A DNA stretch of 64,000 nucleotides from Bifidobacterium sp. ESL0800 (GTDB lineage: Bacteria > Actinomycetota > Actinomycetes > Actinomycetales > Bifidobacteriaceae). The DNA lies in NCBI RefSeq assembly GCF_029395355.1, contig NZ_CP113913.1, forward strand, positions 1,488,001 through 1,552,000. The letters are read 5' to 3'. Under the pieces are notes generated by a model that did not search any database, was not told the origin of the DNA, and saw only the letters and a program-made list of their open reading frames with translations. Below, piece by piece: positions 1 to 8,460 of the stretch; positions within the stretch are counted from its first letter, which is position 1; each line of letters begins with the position of its first letter. A program made the translations under genes and the position numbers.

Positions 1-405
1 GGAAAGCGTGACGCCTCCCCCGCCTTCCTCGTAGAACGGCTCATCCTGCAGACATTCCTCAAGCACGTCATCACTCGTGCGCCTCACTCCGACAACAGAG
101 AGACCGGGGCAATCCTTCAATGCTTCATCGACCTGCGCGTCGCCCATTTGCAGGCGAGTCACGTCCGGCCCTCGCCGCGCACCGGTTTTAATGAAACCGA
201 CTTTACGGGCGAGAGCATCGGAGGCGTCGCAGCCATCGCAAGAACGCTCATCCCACTCAATCTCAGGAGTCTTCTTCTGACTCTCCGGATTGGAGCACCA
301 GCCGCACCGCAATGGGCAACCCTTGAGAAAGACCACGGTTCGTATGCCCGGGCCGTCGTTAAGACTGAACTTCTGAACATTGAAAACAATCGCGGATTCC
401 AACAT
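1..405 (-). CDS. Glycyl-radical enzyme activating protein, radical SAM (partial)
   Basis: The reverse strand reads an open frame that runs off the left edge, so only about 135 N-terminal residues are visible. Near residue 15 is the DGPGIRT signature, followed by CPLRCGWC, which supplies the CX3CX2C cysteines of a radical-SAM 4Fe-4S cluster, then CSNPESQ and a further CDGC pair. This pattern belongs to activases of the PflD/CutD/HpdA type that install a glycyl radical on a partner enzyme; PFL activase itself usually reads differently after the cluster. The partner would be expected in the neighbouring sequence, probably beyond the left edge. The start is uncertain: ATG at 405 has GAGG only a few bases upstream, and an in-frame ATG at 441 lacks a ribosome site. 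The family call is strong; the substrate enzyme is unknown. Confidence 0.82.
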   Translation of the reverse strand, partial: MLESAIVFNVQKFSLNDGPGIRTVVFLKGCPLRCGWCSNPESQKKTPEIEWDERSCDGCDASDALARKVGFIKTGARRGPDVTRLQMGDAQVDEALKDCPGLSVVGVRRTSDDVLEECLQDEPFYEEGGGGVTLS

Positions 406-431
406 TGCCTCTTTCGAACGATGTGCAGCAA

Positions 432-486
432 CGTAATTCATATCCAAAAATTACGTTCAAAACTAATATAACTTACGTTCGTAATT
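432..486. promoter_or_regulatory. Cluster of AATTACG/CGTAATT motifs upstream of the activase
   Basis: CGTAATT occurs at 432-438 and 480-486, its reverse complement AATTACG at 449-455, and TTACGTTC is repeated at 451-458 and 473-480. They form inverted pairs around and just upstream of the activase start. This looks like an operator region for an unknown regulator. It matches neither the FNR nor the NrdR consensus I know. The motif is seen; the role is inferred. Confidence 0.35.
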
Positions 487-550
487 AAAGCAAGATTGAA
501 ATCACTTATCTAAATCCAACCCGGAATTTTTGATCTTGCTCCCGCCAATG

Positions 551-626
551 GTCACTTCTTGCGCGCGATATGAGGTCAGCCGTGTAAAAAGTGACAATTA
601 GCCTGTCTATTTGTCACCTTTTGCAC
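551..626. repeat. Palindromic intergenic element, 62-bp spacing
   Basis: GTGTAAAAAGTGACAAT (582-598) is an imperfect inverted partner of ATTTGTCACCTTTTGCAC (609-626). A second copy of the right arm, GTCACTTCTTGCGC, lies at 551-564, exactly 62 bp upstream of the matching stretch at 613-626. The expected left arm of the upstream unit is degenerate. The element sits between the activase promoter and the rpmB terminator. It matches the geometry of other palindrome arrays in this window. Confidence 0.55.
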
Positions 627-676
627 ATATCCGCCAAACGGCGCCGTGCCAACAAACCGTGTTGCGCCAAGGCATG

Positions 677-711
677 AAAAAACCTCCGACGCCGAAACGT
701 ACGGAGGTTTT
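677..711 (-). terminator. Rho-independent terminator of rpmB
   Basis: An 8-bp stem (681-688 with 702-709, AACCTCCG/CGGAGGTT) is followed on the reverse strand by a run of T opposite 677-680. It lies about 20 bases past the rpmB stop. Confidence 0.85.
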
Positions 712-731
712 CAAAATTGCTTTCCGCGTTT

Positions 732-926
732 TCACGCAACCACGCGCTGAACCTTGCCGGCCTTGAGGCACTTGGCGCACACGCGAACGCGGACGTTCTG
801 TCCGTCGATAGTGGTGTGAACCGACTGCAGGTTCGGGCTGAAGGTGCGCTTATTGCGGATATGTGAATGCGAAACGCTGTAACCGGTCTGCGGTCCCTTG
901 CCGCACACTGCGCAACGAGCTGCCAT
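732..926 (-). CDS. rpmB: 50S ribosomal protein L28
   Basis: A 64-residue protein with the L28 signature: it begins [15 protein letters not shown], continues with a [11 protein letters not shown] stretch and ends [15 protein letters not shown]. It is a component of the large ribosomal subunit. Two CXXC pairs (CAVC near residue 5 and CAKC near residue 50) mark it as the zinc-binding form of L28. The start is the ATG at 926, preceded by AGGGAG. It is monocistronic, with a strong terminator directly downstream. The identification is secure from length and sequence. Confidence 0.97.
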   Translation of the reverse strand: MAARCAVCGKGPQTGYSVSHSHIRNKRTFSPNLQSVHTTIDGQNVRVRVCAKCLKAGKVQRVVA

Positions 927-1661
927 AATGGACTCCCTAAACTGTTTTGACTTGCAAGTCTTGATGCCCCTATCCTGCGTTTTGACGCACAACAGCGACA
1001 CACAACTTATCAAGTATACAACCGGGGCCGACCAAGGACAAAGACAGTGTAATAACGCACGGTCTTTCATGCCCAACATTCGTCGTTATCATGACGTAAG
1101 CATAAAAAATCCCATCGAATACAAGCCATGTGGACCCATCCGAAAAATTATGCCCGCAGCATATATTATGAACGTCTTTTTTTAAAAATATTCTGTCGAA
1201 TTTTCGAGAAGAGAATCCTTTATAATATACAGTCGCATGATTTTATTCAATGTATAAATTCTATTTCATTCCTTAAATATGCAATCGATTTTCTCCAATG
1301 CTTACAGCGTAATATCAGAGCCCAACGGTTGACTCATTCAACGGGAATGCTAATATGCATGACTGTTCACTTACGGCTGACTCTTTTCATTTCACCGTCT
1401 CCATTCAACCGCTCAACTACTGATATCACCCTTTGCCGCCCACAACGACGGCAACGATAAACCGTACCGCGCGTCAAGGCAAAAATCCGCACAGTACGAC
1501 TCGGCGTTGACGTCAGAGCTTGTTTTATGTTCCAAATCAAAAGCCGAAACAAAAGAACCTTACGAATAACCAGTAGCCGATAATTAATAAAAATTCGTCT
1601 GTTATTCGTCAACTTTTCTTGTCGAATAACGTCATCAACGCCATCGCCGAGAAATGCCATT
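927..1661. other. Long AT-rich intergenic region without a convincing gene
   Basis: About 735 bases between rpmB (upstream side) and the end of the lactonase gene. Short open frames here lack ribosome sites and any recognisable sequence. It should hold the rpmB promoter at its left end. Near its right end the 8-mer CGAATAAC occurs at 1563-1570 and 1623-1630, with its reverse complement at 1601-1608, a weak form of the roughly 60-bp palindrome pattern seen elsewhere. I see nothing else. Confidence 0.5.
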
Positions 1662-3005
1662 CTAGATTCCGGTCAGCGGCAGCACGACCGTCGGCGACCC
1701 GGCAGGATAATCACCAAGGTGCACGGGTTCACCGTCATCGGCCGCGCGGAAAAGGCTCAGGTTGTCGCTGACCTCGTTGGCCACGACGAGCATATTGCCG
1801 ACGGCCAGGATGTGACGCGGACGTTCGCCGCCGCTGGAAACACCGCGGCCTTTCCAGCCCGGATCGCCTTCTTCGGTCAGACGGCTCAGCCTGCTGCCGT
1901 CCCAATACAACGTCACGATGCGATCGGAGCCCCGCAGCCCCACGTAAACATAGCCGCGTGAAAACGGCGAGCCCCCACGGCTTTCTTCGCTGCCGCCAAG
2001 ATGACGGGCTTCCGGCACGAAAGCCAAGGAAGCGGCCTGATCGGGGCTCTTCCCTTTGTCGCCGCCGAGACTGACGGTTTGAGCCACCCTGAATTCCTCG
2101 ATTTGTTCATTCCCGTCCTTGCTTCGCCTCGCCTCGTCGCCTCCGTTCGGTTCAAGGACGGTGACCGTACAGCCCCATTCATCGACGACGGCGATGCGCC
2201 AATCGCCGCCTTCCGCCAGCTCACCGGACGGCCCCGGCAAGATGTGCATATCCCGCGGGCCAGTGCCGGGGGACAGAGGAACAAACCCCGTGCGAATCAG
2301 ACGCGAACCGATCCAGCGATGAATATAGATGCGGTCGGCGCCCAAATCCGTCGTGAGCACGCGTCCGTCGGGCAGGGGAAGAATCCAATGCGCGTGCGGC
2401 CCTTCTTGCGCCGGCAATGGCCCATGATGGTCGCGATCGCCGTCAAGCACCTGCGCCACCGGCCCCAGCACATCGCCCTCGCCGATAGGCAGAACGCAGA
2501 CCGTGCCGTCCGCGTAATCGGCGGTGATCAGATGGTGGCCAAGCTGGCGGTCAACGGCAATCGCCGCATGAGTAGGTCCGGACCCGGCAGGCAATTTCAC
2601 CCGTGAAATTTCCTTTAGCGTCATCTCTGCGTTTTCGTCGAAAGCATCGTCCGATGCGGCGGGCGACCCGGTGCCCTTATTCACGATTCGTAACGTTGCC
2701 ACTTCGTCCGTGTCCTCAAGAACCGCAAAAACCGTATCGCCCTCACGCAAAAGCCAGGAAGGGGAAGGCACAACGGAAGCGACACCGGCAGGCACGATTC
2801 TCGGCGAACGCAACGATATATCTTCTTTCGCTGTATGCTGTTCTTCTTCGACGTCCGTCGGCATTTCCGAAACCTGTTTCACGTCAAACGCTTTTGCATC
2901 CGCACAGGTAGGCAACACCAACAAGTGACGCTCGACGCCTTTGCTCTTTTCGTGATGGATGGCGCCAAAGCCACCAACCAATAACCGATAGATCTGAATA
3001 TTCAT
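1662..3005 (-). CDS. Lactonase-family beta-propeller protein (6-phosphogluconolactonase-like)
   Basis: A 447-residue protein resembling the seven-bladed beta-propeller lactonases (PF10282, Pgl/YbhE type). Recognisable pieces include GSGPTHAAIA and HLITADYADG in the middle, GPHAHWILPLPDGR and LTTDLGADRIY after them, and PRHILAVGNMLVVANEVSDN near the C-terminus, a typical closing blade. Characterised relatives hydrolyse 6-phosphogluconolactone, but the family is broad, so the substrate here is not certain. No signal peptide is seen, so it is probably cytosolic. The start at ATG 3005 has no clear ribosome site. It is divergent from a TetR gene across an AT-rich 290-base gap that carries a CRP-like palindrome. 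Confidence 0.8.
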   Translation of the reverse strand: MNIQIYRLLVGGFGAIHHEKSKGVERHLLVLPTCADAKAFDVKQVSEMPTDVEEEQHTAKEDISLRSPRIVPAGVASVVPSPSWLLREGDTVFAVLEDTDEVATLRIVNKGTGSPAASDDAFDENAEMTLKEISRVKLPAGSGPTHAAIAVDRQLGHHLITADYADGTVCVLPIGEGDVLGPVAQVLDGDRDHHGPLPAQEGPHAHWILPLPDGRVLTTDLGADRIYIHRWIGSRLIRTGFVPLSPGTGPRDMHILPGPSGELAEGGDWRIAVVDEWGCTVTVLEPNGGDEARRSKDGNEQIEEFRVAQTVSLGGDKGKSPDQAASLAFVPEARHLGGSEESRGGSPFSRGYVYVGLRGSDRIVTLYWDGSRLSRLTEEGDPGWKGRGVSSGGERPRHILAVGNMLVVANEVSDNLSLFRAADDGEPVHLGDYPAGSPTVVLPLTGI

Positions 3006-3065
3006 ATTTTTAATCTATCGCGCTTTAGCTATTCATCCTATTATTCATAGCTTATTTTTAATTAA

Positions 3066-3081
3066 TGTGATTTACGTCACA
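3066..3081. promoter_or_regulatory. CRP/FNR-type palindrome TGTGA-N6-TCACA
   Basis: TGTGATTTACGTCACA is a perfect match to the CRP core spacing, and the symmetry extends to AATGTGA...TCACATT (3064-3083). It lies 60 bases upstream of the lactonase start and 215 bases upstream of the TetR start. A CRP-family regulator binding here is inferred from the consensus only. Confidence 0.5.
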
Positions 3082-3295
3082 TTTTAATTTATAACAATAC
3101 AATTTTCCGTATAAAAAATTATGCTTTATAAAAAAATTTATCTTGTTTAATATACATAAGCCTATGTATGCCAGAAAGACGAAAAGTTTTCTCTACGCGA
3201 TAATCATCATTTAACGAAACTCGTCAACCGTTATCCTTTAGAATCAGTACAGAAATTCTTTACATAGATTTTTCTCAATCATCAGGAGGCTCAGA

Positions 3296-4090
3296 ATGTC
3301 TAGACCCCGACAAGACTCAAATCAATTGCCGGCTACGACGCGCATGGAGAATGCGTTCTGGAAGTTGCTTGAGGAACGCGATTATCCCAAAATCACCGTC
3401 ACCGACATCGTCAACATGGCAGGCGTCAACCGTAACTCTTTCTACTACCACTATTGCAAACTCAACAATCTTGCCGAAACCGCAATCCAGCACGCCGTCG
3501 AAGGCATCGACCGTGCACTGCCTGAATTCACCCTGGATCCAGCCAAGGCGTGGAACGGCGTCGTCATGCAGCTCATCGGCGTGCCCGCGAACCGCATACA
3601 CCTCGACCACCTCGCTTTGACCGTGGGCAAACACAGCTCTCCGTTCCTGCTGTTCACCGTGCACGACGCGATTCGCGACAGCTTTATCAAATGGCAACAC
3701 CTTGACCGCGAGATGACGATCAATCAAGACGTCCTACTGGAATTTTCGGTAGGCGGCCTACTTGCGGTCTCCGGCATGTGGTCCAAGCTTTCCCGCGAGA
3801 CGACGGTCGAGCAGTGGAGCAATCTCGACGCGGCGGTGGTCGCAAGAACGCTCTATTTGGCGGTCTCCGGCGACAGCATGCCCGGTTTCTGGGTGCAGAT
3901 GTTCCGCAGCGCGTTGGAGAAAGGCGACGACTCGTTGCTCAAGAGCATTGCCGAGGCAGAAAGCAAAGACAGGGATTTCAAGCATGAGGTCGATGGCCTG
4001 CTTGAAGACCTTCAAAATATGCAGCACCAACATGTCGACGGTTTCAGAGGAAACACCTCGCTCATGGGCGGCATCGGCCACACTGCTTGA
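3296..4090 (+). CDS. TetR/AcrR-family transcriptional regulator
   Basis: A 264-residue protein. Residues about 15-65 form a TetR DNA-binding domain: an ENAFWKLLEE helix, then ITVTDIVNMAGVNRNSFYYHY, which fits the helix-turn-helix and the conserved FYYHY motif. The C-terminal two thirds is a divergent ligand-binding region that I cannot assign. The start is set by a strong AGGAGG just upstream. It is divergent from the lactonase gene and followed 55 bases later, on the same strand, by an MscS-type channel, so it may control one or both. The ligand is unknown. Confidence 0.87.
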   Translation: MSRPRQDSNQLPATTRMENAFWKLLEERDYPKITVTDIVNMAGVNRNSFYYHYCKLNNLAETAIQHAVEGIDRALPEFTLDPAKAWNGVVMQLIGVPANRIHLDHLALTVGKHSSPFLLFTVHDAIRDSFIKWQHLDREMTINQDVLLEFSVGGLLAVSGMWSKLSRETTVEQWSNLDAAVVARTLYLAVSGDSMPGFWVQMFRSALEKGDDSLLKSIAEAESKDRDFKHEVDGLLEDLQNMQHQHVDGFRGNTSLMGGIGHTA

Positions 4091-4119
4091 TGTTCGCTTT
4101 CGTCGATCCAACCGGCCAA

Positions 4120-4137
4120 AGCTTACGGGGGTAAGCT
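4120..4137. repeat. Perfect 7-bp hairpin before the MscS-like gene
   Basis: AGCTTAC-GGGG-GTAAGCT is a perfect inverted repeat ending 8 bases before the ATG at 4146. There is no T run, so it is not a classical terminator. It could occlude or present the start region; the GGGGG in the loop is the only ribosome-site-like stretch nearby. Confidence 0.45.
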
Positions 4138-4145
4138 AAAGCCTT

Positions 4146-4898
4146 ATGGAACAATTGCTGGACTGGCTTAAGGTGCATGATAGTCGCATCGCATTTCTGC
4201 TTATCGTCTTTGTCGTGGCCCTCGTGGCCGCAAAAGCAGTCTCCCGGTGGCTCAAGAAGCTGCTCAATCATTCCGGCATTCCGAACGCGTCGATTTTCGT
4301 CAATCTCGCATTGGTGTCAATCTGGATCATTGCCGTGGCCATGGTGCTGCAGCCGGTTTTCGGCATCAACCCGACCACCATCGTCACCGCCCTTGGCATT
4401 GGAGGCCTGGCCATTTCGCTGGGTCTCAAAGACACCATCGCCAACATCATCTCCGGTTTCGGCCTGATGATCGGCCATGTCATCCACCCCGGCGATCAGG
4501 TGCGTATCCAAGGCATCACAGGAACGGTCGAAGACATCACTTGGCGGCAGACCATGGTGCGCGAACGCAATGGCAACCAGCTCATCATCCCCAATTCGGT
4601 GCTCAATACCTCTTCTCTGGAACGGCTCACGCCAGAAGGCGAGGCGTGCGTAAGCGTCGACTTCACGTTGCGGCCGGGCACCGATATCAAGGTGGCGGCC
4701 AAACGCGTGGTGAGCATACTGAAAACCGCGACTTCGGACTTCACCGACCGCAGGAATCCGCCGCAAGTGAACTTCACCGGGTTCTCGCCGGAGGGGATAC
4801 AAGGCCGAGTGCTGCTCTTCGCCAACCCCGGAATCAATCAGGAACGTGTTCGCGATTGCGCCGTGTGCGCGCTGGCCAAGGAAGATTTCATCATCTGA
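4146..4898 (+). CDS. Small-conductance mechanosensitive channel family protein (MscS-like)
   Basis: A 250-residue membrane protein with three predicted transmembrane segments (about residues 13-35, 50-72 and 78-112). The third is the Gly/Ala-rich pore helix, with GIGGLAISLGLKDTIANIISG. The cytosolic beta domain follows, with PGDQVRIQGITGTVEDI and RNGNQLIIPNSVL, which are diagnostic for MscS. It probably relieves turgor on osmotic downshock. Its length is slightly shorter than E. coli MscS (286). Ribosome-site support is poor because the region before the start is a hairpin. It lies 55 bases after the TetR gene and may be co-transcribed with it. Confidence 0.9.
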   Translation: MEQLLDWLKVHDSRIAFLLIVFVVALVAAKAVSRWLKKLLNHSGIPNASIFVNLALVSIWIIAVAMVLQPVFGINPTTIVTALGIGGLAISLGLKDTIANIISGFGLMIGHVIHPGDQVRIQGITGTVEDITWRQTMVRERNGNQLIIPNSVLNTSSLERLTPEGEACVSVDFTLRPGTDIKVAAKRVVSILKTATSDFTDRRNPPQVNFTGFSPEGIQGRVLLFANPGINQERVRDCAVCALAKEDFII

Positions 4899-4913
4899 GC
4901 TCCTCACAGCGAT

Positions 4914-5256
4914 GCAGAGACAATCACACTTTTCAGCGTTATTCTGTGATTACCTCTGCATATCCGAAACAAGCGCAGAGATAATCACACTTTTCGACGT
5001 TATTTCATGATTATCTCTGTATACACGAACCCGATAATCACACTCTCAGGCGTCATTTCGTGATTACCTCTGCATATCCGAAACAAGTGCAGAGACAATC
5101 ACACTCTCAGGCACCATTCCGTGATTATCTCTGCATACACGAACCCGATGCAGAGACAATCACACTTTTCGGCACCATTCCGTGATTATCTCTGCATATC
5201 CGAAACAAGCGCAGAGATAATCACACTTTTCGACGTCATTTCGTGATTATCTCTGT
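4914..5256. repeat. Array of six 46-bp palindromes with a 61-bp period
   Basis: Units occupy 4914-4959, 4975-5020, 5035-5073, 5089-5134, 5150-5195 and 5211-5256. Each full unit is an inverted repeat with 14-bp arms, GCAGAGAYAATCAC and GTGATTAYCTCTGC. Unit 3 has lost 8 bases at its left edge. Two 15-base linkers alternate: ATATCCGAAACAAGC after units 1, 3 and 5, and ATACACGAACCCGAT after units 2 and 4. A hybrid linker follows unit 6. The array fills the gap between the convergent MscS-like and CPBP genes. It is not a CRISPR array: the 'repeats' are hairpins, and the linkers are two recurring sequences rather than unique spacers. Confidence 0.9.
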
Positions 5257-5296
5257 ATATCCGAACCAGATGCACATTCGCGGGCACAATCTGCGA

Positions 5297-7045
5297 TTAC
5301 GCGTTGAACAGCGCCGCGATCATCAGGAGTACCGAGATCACGATGAAAATGATGACGCCCGGATTGCCGAGCACCGTCTTGGCTCGGGTGCCTCTGGGCA
5401 ATTCCTCGGGCGCCCGGTAAAACACGAGTTTCTTGCGTTCGATAATCGCGACGACGATGCCGAGGATGAACATCACGACGTCGAATACCAGATAGGCCAG
5501 GAACGGCGTGACTTCACCGCCTTGACCCGAGGCGAACGCCTTCTTCATTCCACCGACGATGTCCGCGTTGACGGCGGTCCTCACGGATTTGCTCATCGTC
5601 AGGAGGGTCACTTGCGGCAGGAACCCGCCGAAGAAATTGAACGTCATGTGCATGGCGATGGTATAGCGCAGCTTGCCGGTGCGCACGTAGACGTAGGCCA
5701 GCAGCAGGCCGAAACCGAAGGCATAGAAGAACTGGAACAGGTTGCCGTGGAACAGGCCGAAGGCAAAGGCGGAGACCAGAATCGCGGTTTTCTCGCCATA
5801 TTGCTGCATCCGGTCGATCAGCAGCCGGCGGAACAGCCATTCTTCGAAAATCGGGGCGATGATCACCGTGAACAGCAGGATGCTGATCGGGTCGAGGTTT
5901 TCGATGAGTTCGTTGATGCTGCTTTGCGCCTGATCATGCGAAAGCAGGCCCGAAAGGATGTTGCCGATGATATTGCCGATATCCGCCAGCGGGAACGATA
6001 TCGCCATCAGCGCCAGGAACATGCCCACGCCCATATCGCTCGTCTTGCGTTTCACCTTGGGTATCGTGCGGAAAACCAGCAGGGAAAGCGGGATCGCGAT
6101 GGCGTACAGCGGACCGTTGCCCATCAGCAATTGCGCCCACATGGGCAGCTTCGCCGGGTCGACGAACGCTCTCGCCACTTCCCCGACGATCATCGTCATC
6201 GCATACCAGACCACAACGACCAGATCCAAGGCATACCCGATATTCGAGAACCGCTTGCGCACAACGCCGATCCAGCGGTACATCGGCGCCTGCCACGCCG
6301 GATTGGGCTGGTGCCAATAGCCGTTGGAACCCGGGTGCGCGAACGGTGAAGATGGCTGCTGCATATATTGAGGCTGCATTTGAGGCTGCATCGGGTATTG
6401 GTAGCCTGTGCAGGGTCGGAATTGCTGCTGATACTGGGGTTGGTATTGAGGCTGCGGCCCAAACTGCTGCGGCTGGTACGAGGGGTATTGATAGGCCTGA
6501 TATTGCGGCTGCTGGTATGGCCGGTCTTGCTGGTACGGCTGGTATTGTTGCGAAGGATACTGGCCTGATTGCCGGTACTGAGGCTGGCCTTGATACATCT
6601 GGTACAGGGATTGCTGATAACCGGACTGCGGCTGAGACTGCTGATCTTGAGGATTGTACGGCTGGCCCTGCCAACCTTGGTATTGTTGGCCGGGCCGGTA
6701 CTGAGGCTGACCTTGATCTGGCTGGTACTGCGATTGCTGGCCGCCAACTTGCGTTTGATATGGCTGGTACGCCTGCGGCTGATCCTGCGGGTACGGCCGG
6801 GTCTGAAGATCGGGGCCGTGAGGCTGAACTTGATACTGAGACGCGGATGGCTGAGCCTGAAATGTCTGGGATGCCTGAGCCTGCGGGTAGTACTGCTGTG
6901 ATTGAGAAGATTGCGGCTGCGGGGCCTGCGAGTTCAAGGCGCGATAAGCCGATTGCGGCTGATATTGCGAAGGCCGCGACGAACCGGATTCTTCGTGCGT
7001 TCCCGATTGCGGAGTCTCTTCTTCAGAACGGTTATCGTCGTTCAT
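5297..7045 (-). CDS. CPBP-family intramembrane metalloprotease with a Q/P/Y-rich N-terminus
   Basis: A 582-residue protein in two parts. Residues 1 to about 240 are low complexity, dominated by Q, Y, P and S (many YQP, QPQ and QYQ steps), and must be disordered. Residues about 265-580 are a polytopic membrane domain with roughly eight hydrophobic segments. It carries the CPBP/CAAX type II protease motifs: FEEWLFRRLL (catalytic EE and R), then FGLFHGN and HMTFNFFGG (conserved His and Asn). Relatives cleave prenylated or short peptide substrates, or process bacteriocins; the substrate here is unknown. The start at ATG 7045 has GAGAGGG somewhat far upstream. It is convergent with the MscS-like gene across the palindrome array. 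Confidence 0.88.
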   Translation of the reverse strand: MNDDNRSEEETPQSGTHEESGSSRPSQYQPQSAYRALNSQAPQPQSSQSQQYYPQAQASQTFQAQPSASQYQVQPHGPDLQTRPYPQDQPQAYQPYQTQVGGQQSQYQPDQGQPQYRPGQQYQGWQGQPYNPQDQQSQPQSGYQQSLYQMYQGQPQYRQSGQYPSQQYQPYQQDRPYQQPQYQAYQYPSYQPQQFGPQPQYQPQYQQQFRPCTGYQYPMQPQMQPQYMQQPSSPFAHPGSNGYWHQPNPAWQAPMYRWIGVVRKRFSNIGYALDLVVVVWYAMTMIVGEVARAFVDPAKLPMWAQLLMGNGPLYAIAIPLSLLVFRTIPKVKRKTSDMGVGMFLALMAISFPLADIGNIIGNILSGLLSHDQAQSSINELIENLDPISILLFTVIIAPIFEEWLFRRLLIDRMQQYGEKTAILVSAFAFGLFHGNLFQFFYAFGFGLLLAYVYVRTGKLRYTIAMHMTFNFFGGFLPQVTLLTMSKSVRTAVNADIVGGMKKAFASGQGGEVTPFLAYLVFDVVMFILGIVVAIIERKKLVFYRAPEELPRGTRAKTVLGNPGVIIFIVISVLLMIAALFNA

Positions 7046-7178
7046 ATTGCGTTACATACCCTCTCGGATTATTAACCAACCTACCTATGTTCCCTCATTA
7101 TATAAACGACATAATGAAAGATTCATGAAACGAGACTATCAAAAATACGTCAAATTTATCAATTTATAATGTATCGAC

Positions 7179-8336
7179 TTACCGCAACACGCCTTCGATG
7201 AGCCGGGTAATCAGCTCGGTATAGCCCACTCCGGTCGCCTCCCAAGCCTTCGGATACATCGAAATCGGCGTGAAGCCCGGCATGGTGTTGATTTCGTTGA
7301 CCATCACCTCGCCGCTCTTCGTGACGAACGTATCGACCCGCGAAAGTCCCGCCCCGTCGACGGCCTTGAACGCACGAACCGCAATCTGCTGCGCGCGCTT
7401 CAGCGTTTCTTGCGGCAGGTCCGCCGGGACCTCGACGTGCGACGCCTCGGAATCGGTGTATTTGCTGTCGAAATCGTAGAACTGGTCGCCGCCGGCGGCA
7501 CGATGGTCGAGCACGATCTCACCGGGCAGCGCCGACTTCGGCTCCTCGCCGGCCACGGGATTGAGCACGGCGCATTCGATCTCGCGCCCGTCGATGCCCT
7601 GCTCCACCAGCACCTTCCAGTCGTGGTGCGAAGCCTCGAACAGCGCAGCGGCAAGCTCCCCGGCGTCTCCCTCGCGTTCCAGCTTGGTGACGCCGAAGCT
7701 CGACCCGGCGCGCGACGGCTTGACGAACAACGGGTAGCGCAGCTTGGCGGCCTCGATGCGTTTCATCGCCTCGGCGGCGTCGTCTTTGAACTCGTTGGCC
7801 TCGCTGAAATCACGGGTGTCGAACGTGACCCCGGGAGCCACGGGAATGCCGGCCTGGGAAAGCACAATCTTCGTGAACGCCTTGTCCATGCAGGCGGCCG
7901 AGGCGAAGACGCCACAGCCGACGTATGGCACTCCCATCATCTCAAGCAAGCCCTGCACCGTGCCGTCCTCGCCGTACGGACCGTGCAAAACGGGGAATAC
8001 CGCGTCCACATAGCCGAGCGAAGTCAGGGTTCCGTCCGATTCGCGCACGTAGAAACCGTTGTTGCCACGGGACATGTCGAGAACCACCGGCTTGACTGTG
8101 CTGGTAGCGCCGTCGGCATCGGACGCTTCGACGGTGGGCATCGCGCCGTCGGAAAGGTCAAAATCGCGCGGGTCAGTGCCGCCCATCACCCATTCGCCGG
8201 CTTTGGTGATGCCGATGGGAATGGGCTCGAAACGCTCGGTGTCCATGGCCTTCAAGACCCCTGCGGTGGAAATGCAGGAAATCGAATGTTCATCCGCCCT
8301 GCCGCCGTACAAAACCACCACGCGCTGCTTACGCAT
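7179..8336 (-). CDS. ddl: D-alanine--D-alanine ligase
   Basis: A 385-residue ATP-grasp enzyme that joins two D-alanines for the peptidoglycan stem peptide. It begins with the Ddl N-terminal strand VVVLYGGRADEHSISCIS. The central PVLHGPYGEDGTVQGLLE, KPSRAGSSFGVTK, and the C-terminal ARAFKAVDGAGLSRVD and EINTMPGFTPISMYPKAW motifs match the ATP- and substrate-binding residues of the family. The length is typical. The start at ATG 8336 is preceded by GCGAGGGAAT. It is downstream of gpsA and plsC on the same strand, a neighbourhood known from bifidobacteria, although a small gene and a terminator lie between. Confidence 0.96.
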   Translation of the reverse strand: MRKQRVVVLYGGRADEHSISCISTAGVLKAMDTERFEPIPIGITKAGEWVMGGTDPRDFDLSDGAMPTVEASDADGATSTVKPVVLDMSRGNNGFYVRESDGTLTSLGYVDAVFPVLHGPYGEDGTVQGLLEMMGVPYVGCGVFASAACMDKAFTKIVLSQAGIPVAPGVTFDTRDFSEANEFKDDAAEAMKRIEAAKLRYPLFVKPSRAGSSFGVTKLEREGDAGELAAALFEASHHDWKVLVEQGIDGREIECAVLNPVAGEEPKSALPGEIVLDHRAAGGDQFYDFDSKYTDSEASHVEVPADLPQETLKRAQQIAVRAFKAVDGAGLSRVDTFVTKSGEVMVNEINTMPGFTPISMYPKAWEATGVGYTELITRLIEGVLR

Positions 8337-8460
8337 ATTCCCTCGCTTTTGTTAAGAAATCGAATCTGAATCCCAAGCGTACACGGCGCATAAACGACAC
8401 TCCGATGTCAGTGCCTCTCATTCACAAACCCGGTGCAGATATTGGTTCAAACACAGAAAC

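Noticed and set aside
1367..1660. 97-residue reverse-strand frame after the lactonase stop
   Set aside because: No ribosome site and atypical composition; it lies in AT-rich intergenic DNA with repeated motifs.
4914..5256. CRISPR array
   Set aside because: Each repeated unit is itself a palindrome, the intervening segments are two recurring sequences rather than unique spacers, and no cas gene is present in the window.
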